Source of the DNA: a virus
Strand: one strand, 5' to 3'
IMG/VR virus record: IMGVR_UViG_3300028840_004868
Coordinates: 1-21,640 of that record
DNA: 21,640 bases
This document shows positions 1-7,668 of this stretch, one piece after another. Made by a program: the position numbers and the translations under genes. The notes beneath the pieces were generated by a model, which was given only the letters and a program-made list of their open reading frames with translations, ran no database searches and had not been told where the DNA came from. The stretch's first letter is position 1. Each line of letters starts with the position of its first letter.

Positions 1-777
1 ATAACGATACCCACCAATTGCACCTTTGTAAACTTTTAATTTAGGTTTTAACAAAGAAGTAAAAGCTATATTACCATAATCGTATCCTTGCTGAGATCTT
101 GATGTGGGCGAAAGGGCTCCTAAACAACATACAGTGACCCCACCCCTTTCATATTTAAAATAATTATGTTGGTGTCCTAATACTACAGTATTAATATTCC
201 TATTAACACAATAGTCAATTAACCAATTCAAATCTACAGACCAAGGATCATTTTTAATGTAAAATTGTGAATCTTGTTTATGAACACTAAAATGTCCAAT
301 AAGTATATTTGGAGTATGTGAAAAACTCAAACTTAATAATGATTCTTTAGCTGTAGTATGATACATATAAGGAACAACTGCAATATAAGGTGTTGATGCC
401 AATGCTCCTATAATTGGAAAGATGCAAGGTTTGTAAATAATGTTTACCATAGGAGCATCTATGTACCAAAGAGAGGATTCGTGCTTACTTGATACATCAT
501 GATTGCCAGCAATAATTGTATACTGCATACCCCTTTCTGCCCCATAACGGAGCATATTACGTAAGTCTTTAATTATACTAGGATGTACAAGCAAACTTTT
601 AGAATCGAACATATCACCCAACACAACCATATATTTACATCGTTTACCCAAACAATATTGAATCGAATCTCTAAAAGCTTGTACACGAATTCTAGTTACT
701 AAATCAGGATCATCTCCATAAGGAAACTTTACATTACCTAAGTGGGGATCTCCAACTAAACATATATGTCCATACAA
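1..777 (-). CDS. sbcD: Mre11/SbcD-like metallophosphoesterase (3' end beyond window)
   Basis: Open minus-strand frame of 259 codons that runs off the left edge, so the C-terminus is missing. The calcineurin-like phosphoesterase motifs occur in order: GDPHLG (D10, H12), GDMFD (D55), AGNHD (N92, H93), GHFSVH (H162) and GHQH (H202, H204). These residues bind two metals in Mre11, SbcD and T4 gp47. I infer a DNA double-strand-end nuclease working with the RecA-like protein encoded just upstream. An SbcC/gp46 ATPase partner, if present, would be outside the window. There is no suitable ATG. I chose TTG at 777 because GAGGAG lies at 784-789 with six bases between, and because it leaves the first metal motif intact. 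The family assignment is strong; the exact substrate is inferred. Confidence 0.85.
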   Translation of the reverse strand, partial: MYGHICLVGDPHLGNVKFPYGDDPDLVTRIRVQAFRDSIQYCLGKRCKYMVVLGDMFDSKSLLVHPSIIKDLRNMLRYGAERGMQYTIIAGNHDVSSKHESSLWYIDAPMVNIIYKPCIFPIIGALASTPYIAVVPYMYHTTAKESLLSLSFSHTPNILIGHFSVHKQDSQFYIKNDPWSVDLNWLIDYCVNRNINTVVLGHQHNYFKYERGGVTVCCLGALSPTSRSQQGYDYGNIAFTSLLKPKLKVYKGAIGGYRY

Positions 778-823
778 TTATTACTCCTCTATATAAAATC
801 CAATCATTTAAATTTTAACCTTT

Positions 824-1873
824 CTATTCATCAATATAAAGACCTTCCAAATCAACTTTCTCTTGAGGTTTTCTTTTTTTCTTCTCAAGACCAAAACTTT
901 CTGGCCAAGTTTCTTTACATAATTCCATAAGAATCTTATCATCGAATTTATTAGCTCTACCTTTCAAATCACCATAAGAATAAGAGCCACTAGCTTTGGT
1001 TACAACACGTTCTTTTACCGCATTCTCAAGAACACTTACCGGGTTATCATACCCATTTTTAAAATTCAAATATAGGTCCGCTTCTTGTTCCGGAGAAAAG
1101 AAAGCATTTGCATCAGTTTTTATACTAATTATCTTACCTATACTCTTTCCGGACTTTTCCCATTTACCCTTATTCTTTAGTAATAACCTTACTCTAGATA
1201 GTGCCCGGCTACCCCCGCCTCCGGTAGTAGTATAAAGAGCACCAAACATGTTTCCTATCTTCGAAATGAGATGGTTTGCAAGTATGACGGATGTTCCGGT
1301 CCGGTAGCAAACACCTCCCAACTCTCTACAAAATTCCCACATAATACGAGACTTATTTGCTACAGTAGATTTCTCAGTAGTAGCTAAGCTCATATCATCC
1401 CAAAAGATCATTACATCAAAACCATTTTCTTTAGCAATATTTATTGTATTTTTTACCATATCAAGAGCTTTTTCAGAAGTAGACAGGGGTATCATAACTA
1501 CCTCATCAAGGTCTACTCCTATACGTTTTGCTCTTTCAATATCGTCTGCTGCAGATAATTTTGGATCTAATATTATTGGAACAATATTTTTCTTATGACA
1601 AGAGGCTATAGTGTGCAATATGAGGCTCGTCTTTCCAACTTTTTCTTTACCATATATCTCTATAAAGTAACCTTTAGGAAAGCCTCCAATACCCAATACC
1701 CCCCAATCTATAGCCATTAGCCCAGTAGGTATAACTTCTAATGGACGAGCATCTATCATTTTAATAACAGATTCTTTTCCAAAAGCTTTATTCAATGAGT
1801 CTAATACTAATTCAGATGGTTTCTTTTTATCTTTCTTAGGAGTTTCTTTTTTAGTTGTTTTCTTTTTTGCCAA
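824..1873 (-). CDS. recA: RecA-like recombinase
   Basis: RecA/UvsX-type strand-exchange ATPase. Numbering from the longer GTG reading at 1879: Walker A GKEKVGKTS at 77-85, a Walker B-like strand DVMIFWDD near 155-162, ANH at 201-203 in the place of the RecA sensor motif, and a glycine-rich L2-like loop TTTGGGGSR near 217-225 followed by a RecA-type strand RVRLLL. The N-terminus is very lysine-rich and the tail ends in LEGLYIDE, an acidic tip. GTG at 1879 overlaps the ribosome binding site AAGGAG (minus strand, 1884-1879). TTG at 1873 has ideal five-base spacing, so I prefer it and the protein would be 349 aa. It lies between the ParB-like and Mre11-like genes and presumably works with the gp32-like SSB in recombination or repair. 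Confidence 0.88.
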   Translation of the reverse strand: MAKKKTTKKETPKKDKKKPSELVLDSLNKAFGKESVIKMIDARPLEVIPTGLMAIDWGVLGIGGFPKGYFIEIYGKEKVGKTSLILHTIASCHKKNIVPIILDPKLSAADDIERAKRIGVDLDEVVMIPLSTSEKALDMVKNTINIAKENGFDVMIFWDDMSLATTEKSTVANKSRIMWEFCRELGGVCYRTGTSVILANHLISKIGNMFGALYTTTGGGGSRALSRVRLLLKNKGKWEKSGKSIGKIISIKTDANAFFSPEQEADLYLNFKNGYDNPVSVLENAVKERVVTKASGSYSYGDLKGRANKFDDKILMELCKETWPESFGLEKKKRKPQEKVDLEGLYIDE

Positions 1874-1882
1874 AGCCACTCC

Positions 1883-2785
1883 TTATAAATAATCTCTTAA
1901 AGAGAGTACCCATTCTAAAGTTTCAATCTTTTCTTGTTCTGTTTCTATATCCATATCATTAAGCATATCTGTAATCTCGTATTTTGAGCGAACTTTACCT
2001 TTCAAGGGTTTGTGCCTCGCCATAGGCCCAGAAATTTTCTTGCGTGCTATACGAGCTTCTAATTCATGATACTCAAGCCTATCTGCCTTTTCTAAAAAAT
2101 ATAATTGGTCTTCTAAATCTGCCATTGCAATGGCTCTCATTTTACTATAAGATATATCACCTTTATTGTAAGCCAAACGAACAGCAGGAGACATATTACT
2201 CGATATGTGTTTATGTCTACACACCATTGATTGAGATATTCCAAAAAGCTCTCCTACATATCTTTCTGGTAAAAAACCCAATCTACCATTAGGTTTTTTC
2301 CTACCAATACTAAGGACTTTATATACAATATCAGATACGTCTAATGGGTCTAAATTATCTAAACCATTTATTATATAAGAAAGCACATTTTCATTTATAT
2401 CTTTACGAAGTATTTTTATAGGTACTAAAGTTTCAAAACCATCTTCGTGTAATTTTTCAACAGTATTTAGCAATACATAATTGTTTATTGCTAAATACGA
2501 ACAAGGTGCTAATTCATAATTTCTATAAACAAATGTAGTATCCTTAATACCCTTTTCCTTTATACTACCATATAAAAAAGGATCTGACTCTTCATTATCA
2601 CAGTGCCATCGAATAGTGTTTATATGAGTTAATCTCGTTTTTCGAATAGCTTCTACACGTATATGATCTCTTTCTTGAAACGTGTCTGTAAAAAAACGAG
2701 TGTCTCCTACAAGGAACTCAGGGGAGTAATCGGTATAACCGATTGTCTCCCCTTCAGATTCCCCGTAAAATATTACAAAAGACAC
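1883..2785 (-). CDS. ParB-like DNA-binding protein
   Basis: A 300-aa protein whose central part looks like the ParB/KorB fold. A segment around residues 72-127 resembles a degenerate ParB N-terminal domain, and a helix-turn-helix lies near 174-195 (YVGELFGISQSMVCRH). It is followed by a ParB-type helical stretch (SPAVRLAYNKGDISYSKMRAIA, about 199-220). The GERRxR box that binds CTP in canonical ParB is not visible; NNYVLLNTVEKL occupies the place where I would expect it. The C-terminus is charged and helical. It starts with GTG inside TAGTG, the stop of the SSB gene, with no ribosome binding site, so translation is probably coupled. Its position between SSB and RecA suggests a role in replication or recombination rather than plasmid-style partition; that is inference. 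Confidence 0.6.
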   Translation of the reverse strand: MSFVIFYGESEGETIGYTDYSPEFLVGDTRFFTDTFQERDHIRVEAIRKTRLTHINTIRWHCDNEESDPFLYGSIKEKGIKDTTFVYRNYELAPCSYLAINNYVLLNTVEKLHEDGFETLVPIKILRKDINENVLSYIINGLDNLDPLDVSDIVYKVLSIGRKKPNGRLGFLPERYVGELFGISQSMVCRHKHISSNMSPAVRLAYNKGDISYSKMRAIAMADLEDQLYFLEKADRLEYHELEARIARKKISGPMARHKPLKGKVRSKYEITDMLNDMDIETEQEKIETLEWVLSLRDYL

Positions 2786-3594
2786 TAGTAATCTGAATAA
2801 TCAGCGGTGTAATTATTTGAACCACTAGTTAAATCTTCAATCCATTGTTTTACTTCATCATAAGGCATTGGGGAATGAATTTTTTCCATTGGGTTTTTCA
2901 TCAATTCACTCCAAATAGATTGAAAAGGAATAGATTTCCTCTGGAGAACTTGAACATTATACTCAATTTTACTTCCTTTTTCTGTCCTTTTTACTAAAAT
3001 TTGCATGAGTGCTTTCGGATCATGTAAAGCTGCGCCGTATTTTATTTGTGACAATAATGGCTCAACTATTGTCTTGGACATACGTGCTAAGGCCACATCC
3101 CAACGACTCTTGTCACTAGAAGTAATATTTACTATATTAGCAAAAGCTTGAGTATTCGGGTATAATTGTCCACCAAGCTTTTTATGTGCCCTATTTGTTG
3201 ATGCTTTTAAATCATTCATCCATTCACACCATGCACATTTTTTTTCTCCATGTGCAAGTGCACATGCTTGCATTTTTGATAAATCTTCAGGAAAAGTTAC
3301 ACCTAAACCTTTCTCTAAATCTCCAAGATAATGAACAGAAGTTACTGCAAATGGTAAATTATTTGGAACTCCATAACTTCTTTTTGGAGGTAGTAACAGC
3401 ATTACAGTGTCACCATTAGGGAATTTAAAAATTGCATTTTTACTTTCTAGTTGTTTTTCTAATTTTGCTACTGCATTTTCGTCCATTTCAAAAGCGAGAT
3501 CATCATTGTTTTGTGTTTGATTTTTTGGCATTGTTTCCTCTTTCTTTGTTTCTTCTTTTGGTTTTCTTGTTCTTTTTTTCTTTGGTACTATCAT
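2785..3594 (-). CDS. gp32-like single-stranded DNA-binding protein
   Basis: A 269-aa protein resembling phage gp32-type SSBs. It has a basic N-terminal arm, a core with a probable zinc site (H88, C111, H115, C120, C123; the CAWC pair is the clearest part), an aromatic and basic core with HYLGDLEKGLG and SKSRWDVAL-like stretches, and an acidic/aromatic tail NNYTADYSDY of the kind that recruits partner proteins. The ATG at 3594 has GAGG six bases upstream and begins one base after the stop of the preceding gene. A second ATG at 3531 (Met22) has its own GAGG at 3537-3540, so a shorter form lacking the lysine-rich extension is possible. Its neighbours are a coiled-coil protein upstream and the ParB-like and RecA-like proteins downstream, a typical recombination context. 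The function assignment is by pattern, not alignment. Confidence 0.65.
   Translation of the reverse strand: MIVPKKKRTRKPKEETKKEETMPKNQTQNNDDLAFEMDENAVAKLEKQLESKNAIFKFPNGDTVMLLLPPKRSYGVPNNLPFAVTSVHYLGDLEKGLGVTFPEDLSKMQACALAHGEKKCAWCEWMNDLKASTNRAHKKLGGQLYPNTQAFANIVNITSSDKSRWDVALARMSKTIVEPLLSQIKYGAALHDPKALMQILVKRTEKGSKIEYNVQVLQRKSIPFQSIWSELMKNPMEKIHSPMPYDEVKQWIEDLTSGSNNYTADYSDY
3529..3540 (-). promoter_or_regulatory. Internal ribosome binding site and second start of the SSB gene
   Basis: GAGG at 3540-3537, five bases, then in-frame ATG at 3531-3529. It would give a 248-aa SSB without the 21-residue basic N-terminal arm. Both this and the ATG at 3594 have good spacing, so either or both may be used. 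Confidence 0.35.
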
Positions 3595-3595
3595 A

Positions 3596-4024
3596 CTAAT
3601 CCTCTAACGTATAATCACCTGGAACATCTTTAAGCATTGAAGTATGTCTTACGCCTTGTTTGTACTCTTCTGATAATGGATATAACATCGCATTTATCAT
3701 CTTTGATTTGGTTTGTATAGCTTCGACTATTGCTTTTTGCTTATTTACTTCTTTTTCTTTTGATATTTTTTCTTTTATTAAATTTGTATATTTTTTATCT
3801 TTTTTCACATATGCAAGTATAAGATCTTTCGTCGGTTTTTCTAGATCCTTATGATAATATGCATATAATTCTGAATATTCTGCATCAATAGCAGCACATG
3901 ATAACATGTACTCTTCTTTTATATCAGCTAATATTTCACATTGTCTTTGCAACTGTCCATGAATTTTACTAGCTTCTAATAGTAATTCTGTTGGGTTTAA
4001 CGATAAAATTCCAGTTGTTTCCAT
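3596..4024 (-). CDS. Unknown 142-aa helical/coiled-coil protein
   Basis: I do not recognise this protein. It is almost entirely helical, with no glycine- or proline-rich core before the tail. There is a charged heptad-like stretch around residues 65-105 (KDLILAYVKKDKKYTNLIKE and the following segment), which suggests a coiled coil or helical bundle. There is no signal peptide or membrane segment. The ATG at 4024 is preceded by AGGAGG ten bases upstream, and its stop lies one base from the start of the SSB gene, so the two are likely co-translated. The location between the polymerase and SSB suggests a replisome accessory or an SSB partner, for example a helicase loader or mediator. Nothing in the sequence proves this. 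Confidence 0.7.
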   Translation of the reverse strand: METTGILSLNPTELLLEASKIHGQLQRQCEILADIKEEYMLSCAAIDAEYSELYAYYHKDLEKPTKDLILAYVKKDKKYTNLIKEKISKEKEVNKQKAIVEAIQTKSKMINAMLYPLSEEYKQGVRHTSMLKDVPGDYTLED

Positions 4025-4038
4025 TTTGGAAACACCTC

Positions 4039-4305
4039 CTATCCATAAGCTTCTCTCAAAACATCTTCTAAATCACTCCAAGAAAAACAAAACCCCAAAC
4101 GTCTAAGATTCTTACCATCTTCCATACAACAATCACAAACTTTTAAATTAGACCACTCTCCATCATAAAGAATATTTATTGCAAAGTATTCATCTCCTTT
4201 TTCTATACATTCTCTACAACAATCACATACGTGATTTTTATTAGCTTTTCTTTTTATTTCTTCATAGATATCACAATACCCATATTCACAAGCACAATAA
4301 CTCAT
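4039..4305 (-). CDS. Small Cys-rich probable zinc-binding protein
   Basis: An 88-aa protein with eleven cysteines. CxxC pairs at C27-C30 (HVCDCC, also C29 and C33) and C57-C60 (VCDCC) have equivalent spacing, as in treble-clef or zinc-ribbon knuckles. Extra cysteines at 4, 6, 11 and 73 could bind a second metal. The ATG at 4305 has AGGAGG four bases upstream. It is encoded between the UDG-polymerase and the coiled-coil/SSB genes, so it is probably made with the replisome. Zinc binding is inferred from the cysteine pattern; I recognise no specific family. Confidence 0.7.
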   Translation of the reverse strand: MSYCACEYGYCDIYEEIKRKANKNHVCDCCRECIEKGDEYFAINILYDGEWSNLKVCDCCMEDGKNLRRLGFCFSWSDLEDVLREAYG

Positions 4306-4313
4306 AAAACCTC

Positions 4314-6866
4314 CTACAAATCATATTGACCGTAAATATAGTGACTCTTTGGTGCTTCTGGATATTTAGGATTATCTAAACTATTTATAGTTATACCTTC
4401 TTTCATATCACCTAAAGAATCGCCTACTTTAAAGTCAACTTCTAATGGTACATCACGAATAGTTGGTTGAGTTACCAATACATAACCTATCGCTTTACAA
4501 GCCTCTTCAATCATATCCTCGTGAACTAAAAATAAAATACTATCATGCACAGTACCTATTATAGCGGCAACACCAGGCAATTTATTATTTACCAATAAAT
4601 TATGTGAAGAAACCATACCTCTTAAAGTATATTCTTGCGCACCACCTTGAATCTTAGTATTTATTGCTTGTCTTTCAGCACCACCTTTTTTTGTTCTATT
4701 GCTCAAACCAATATCAGGCAGCCACCTAACTCGAATAGGTTCACCACACCAATTAACCCATACACAACCGGCCTTAGAAGCCTCTAGAATAGTACGTATT
4801 TGATAACGTCTTACACCCTTATAAAGTTGAAAATAACGTTTCTTGGTTTCCTTAGCCTCTTCTAAAGTAAGCTCTACACCATAATCTTGGAGAGCATATT
4901 CTTGAAGTCTATATTCAGACATACCAAAAGCTAATCCAAAATTTGCCGGTTTTCCTGATTGTCTTTGTTCTTTAGACACTTTTTCAATAGGAATACCTGA
5001 AATAAAAGCAGCAGTTTTTTTATGAATATCTACACGTTCTAAATATGCTTTTATTAATTCTTCATCACCGCTTTCTTGAGCCATTTGACGCAATTCAGCT
5101 TGTCCAAAATCTACTTCGAGTATTTTCAAAAAAGGTAGTGGTGATGTTAAACATGAACGTAATAATTTTGATTCTTCGTTTGCTGGTCTAGGTAAATTTT
5201 GAAGGTTCGGGTTACTACTACTCAATCTACCTGTTCTTACAATCCTATAAAATGTATGTAGTTTATATGTACTATCCCAACGTTTCTCCCAACCTTTTAC
5301 ATAAGTATTATATAATGTAGATAATCGAGAGTGCTCTAGTATATTATCAACAATATCTATTTTACCTTTGAAACTTTGAACAACATATTTATCAGTACTA
5401 GCAGATCCTTTATCTGTTTTCTTTGCTATTTTCTTTTTAAATCCATTTTCATTATCAAACAATAATTCTCTCATATGATAAGAAGATGCAATATTAAATA
5501 TGCCATCTTTTATCTTATCGGAATTCTTAGCAACTTTTTGAACAGTTGTATTTGCTAATATTATATCTTCTTGTTTTTTTATGTTATCATTAAGATAACT
5601 CTTAAGAGAAGAATGTACCGAAGTATCTACTTGCATACCTATTGATTCTATGTCATACAAAACAGCTCCAAGTTTATGATAGAGATCTTCATATGTAGAT
5701 AATAAACCAAATTTCTTTAGCATATCATAATATAAAATAACTAACCGATAAGTTGCAATAGTATCCAGAGCGCAATACCACATTGTAAAACGTGGATTAT
5801 CATCATAAGCTTTTTCATAGCCAGATCCTCTTTTATTTTTCAGTTTAGAGTGAAAAACTTCTTTGTGACCACCCATTCCAACCATATATTCACAAGTAGC
5901 TAAATCATTACGTAATTCAGGATTAAAAATACTACGAAGGATCATAGAATCTATAAAAGGTTTTTTAGTAAAAACACTACGTTTTAAACCTAGTTGTTCA
6001 GTTATTTTAGCGTCTGCTTTCCAACTATGGGCACACACTACTATATTATCATCTAAAAATAAATTTTCTAACTCTTTCAAAAAATTAACATTTTTAAATA
6101 CATCTTCTGGAAAAGCTACCGCATTATTCGCACCCCAACATAAGGAGGCGCATAAAGCCCTATCACTATCAGAGTTAAATTCAGTATCATAACCTATAAG
6201 ATATTTTCCATAAAAGTTTGGTTTATTCGCTTTTTTTCTTATACCTTTTAATATATCTATAGCTTTATATACATTATCAATATAAACAACTCCACAAGCC
6301 TCCCAATGCACCCAAGAGTTATTAGGAGGGTTTAATACTCTATACATAGATAAGCGCTCCCAATAAGGAATGAGCGCTTTATTACGAAGAAGATTTGTTG
6401 GGTGCATAAAATATTCAATAGTATATTGAGTACCACCATATTCATGTATAGTATAAGCCCCGAATAGATTCGTTATAGATAATTTTTCACCAGTAAAAGT
6501 GTGTAAAGCCTTAGCTCCAAAAGCAAATATACGTTTAGGTTTAATAGTATCTATCAATGACCATAAACGTTCACTACAATATGGTATATGAGAATCAACA
6601 TCAGTAGTGTAACAGGAAACACAATTTGTAATATAGTATGTAGGACGATAGCCGAATTTATTCTCATACACATCTAAAGCTTTTTCAAGCCAAGATCTAA
6701 AAACCTTTCCAGTAGGCCCTACGAATACTTTTTTTAGTTTTCTTTCTTCTTCACCAGGAGATTCGCCTACAATAAGCCAATCTACAGTATTTGTATTACC
6801 ATAATCATTTACATATAATGAATTTAAATCCTCAAATAAAGGACATAACTTATTATTACATACCAA
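4314..6866 (-). CDS. Uracil-DNA glycosylase (family 4-like) fused to family A DNA polymerase with 3'-5' exonuclease
   Basis: An 850-aa replicative polymerase with three parts. Residues 1-178 form a UDG-superfamily domain: C3 and C8 plus C82/C85 and C97 could hold the [4Fe-4S] cluster of family 4 enzymes, GESPGEEE (34-41) and FVGPTGK (48-54) match motif 1, and MHPTN (154-158) matches motif 2. Residues 220-385 form a DEDDy proofreading exonuclease: D227/E229, D285, and Y364/D368. Residues 395-850 form the polymerase: motif A LEVDFGQAELR (D586), motif B RQSGKPANFGLAFG (K639, F643), and motif C GTVHDS (D775), with Ser where Glu is usual. No 5'-3' exonuclease domain is seen. It starts with TTG at 6866, three bases after the previous stop, with AAAGG upstream; the next Met would destroy the UDG domain. 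It probably removes or senses uracil during phage replication. Confidence 0.92.
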   Translation of the reverse strand: MVCNNKLCPLFEDLNSLYVNDYGNTNTVDWLIVGESPGEEERKLKKVFVGPTGKVFRSWLEKALDVYENKFGYRPTYYITNCVSCYTTDVDSHIPYCSERLWSLIDTIKPKRIFAFGAKALHTFTGEKLSITNLFGAYTIHEYGGTQYTIEYFMHPTNLLRNKALIPYWERLSMYRVLNPPNNSWVHWEACGVVYIDNVYKAIDILKGIRKKANKPNFYGKYLIGYDTEFNSDSDRALCASLCWGANNAVAFPEDVFKNVNFLKELENLFLDDNIVVCAHSWKADAKITEQLGLKRSVFTKKPFIDSMILRSIFNPELRNDLATCEYMVGMGGHKEVFHSKLKNKRGSGYEKAYDDNPRFTMWYCALDTIATYRLVILYYDMLKKFGLLSTYEDLYHKLGAVLYDIESIGMQVDTSVHSSLKSYLNDNIKKQEDIILANTTVQKVAKNSDKIKDGIFNIASSYHMRELLFDNENGFKKKIAKKTDKGSASTDKYVVQSFKGKIDIVDNILEHSRLSTLYNTYVKGWEKRWDSTYKLHTFYRIVRTGRLSSSNPNLQNLPRPANEESKLLRSCLTSPLPFLKILEVDFGQAELRQMAQESGDEELIKAYLERVDIHKKTAAFISGIPIEKVSKEQRQSGKPANFGLAFGMSEYRLQEYALQDYGVELTLEEAKETKKRYFQLYKGVRRYQIRTILEASKAGCVWVNWCGEPIRVRWLPDIGLSNRTKKGGAERQAINTKIQGGAQEYTLRGMVSSHNLLVNNKLPGVAAIIGTVHDSILFLVHEDMIEEACKAIGYVLVTQPTIRDVPLEVDFKVGDSLGDMKEGITINSLDNPKYPEAPKSHYIYGQYDL

Positions 6867-6867
6867 C

Positions 6868-7668
6868 TTACGCGCCTTTCGTTTTTGTTCTATCTCGCCA
6901 AAATTTACCCCATTCTGTTCGTAATCCGTTACGCCTTCTACCTTTCAATACTTTAGATCTTGTTTGTTTTTGAACCTCTTTTAACTGTTCTATAACCTCT
7001 TCTTCATCATCAAAATCATACCCACACTTTACGAATAATTCAAAAATAGCATTTAATGTCATAGCTTTTTCAATATCTTTTGTAATATTTTCCTCAGTTA
7101 TTTCTTCTAAAGTTTCTTTGTCAAACATAGTTTGTTGTTCCTTAAAACTTCCTAAAGGTATGTCTTCTTTTTCTGGAACACCTACTACAACATCATTAAA
7201 TACCAAATCTAAATCATCATCCGTAGTATCTTCAAGTACTATATCTTTTGCTACAGCTTGTACCATAGTATCAATAACTTCTTTAGAAAATACTAACTCA
7301 TCATCATTATTATTTGTTGTATATTTTTCATCAATAACATCTTCAATAGGTTTTTTATTTTCCCAACGCTCAGCATCTTCATCAAAAATAGCAATATCTG
7401 TTTTCTGTGGTTTATTTTCTATAGTATCTTCAACCACCAAATCCATAGAAAGATTCTTAGATAAAAATTGAAACAATAAAATCAAATCGTTATGTGATAA
7501 ATCTCCAACAAGAACATTAAAAGTTGGGTTACTATCAACAGATTGATTTTGTATTTCAACCTTTATTCTACGGTCTCCAAGCACTGCACCCAATGACCAA
7601 ACACCCTCAGCAGATTTGAAAAGCTGAGTATAAAAATCATGACTCGAAAAACTCTCCAACGTTTCCAT
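6868..7668 (-). CDS. Unknown acidic protein with basic C-terminal tail
   Basis: A 266-aa protein that I do not recognise. Residues 1-75 look folded and beta-rich (VWSLGAVLGDRRIKVEIQNQ). Residues 80-220 are very rich in Asp and Glu with low-complexity acidic stretches and look flexible. The last 30 residues are strongly basic and aromatic (KGRRRNGLRTEWGKFWRDR). The ATG at 7668 has GGAGG six bases upstream and lies 32 bases inside the 3' end of the primase gene. The stop is one base from the TTG of the polymerase gene, so this protein and the polymerase are very likely co-translated. An acidic body with a basic tail could be a DNA-mimicking or polymerase-tethering factor, but that is speculation. 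Confidence 0.75.
   Translation of the reverse strand: METLESFSSHDFYTQLFKSAEGVWSLGAVLGDRRIKVEIQNQSVDSNPTFNVLVGDLSHNDLILLFQFLSKNLSMDLVVEDTIENKPQKTDIAIFDEDAERWENKKPIEDVIDEKYTTNNNDDELVFSKEVIDTMVQAVAKDIVLEDTTDDDLDLVFNDVVVGVPEKEDIPLGSFKEQQTMFDKETLEEITEENITKDIEKAMTLNAIFELFVKCGYDFDDEEEVIEQLKEVQKQTRSKVLKGRRRNGLRTEWGKFWRDRTKTKGA

Noticed and set aside
5000-6866. Loss of polymerase activity because motif C is VHDS and not VHDE
   Set aside because: The metal-binding Asp (D775) is retained, and all other motifs (D586, R593, K639, F643) are intact, so the enzyme is probably active.
7118-7471. Plus-strand open frame of 117 codons rich in Ser and Thr
   Set aside because: It lies opposite the acidic-protein gene; Asp/Glu codons read backwards give Ser-rich frames. 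No ribosome binding site and all neighbours are on the minus strand. Other plus-strand frames are rejected for the same reason.
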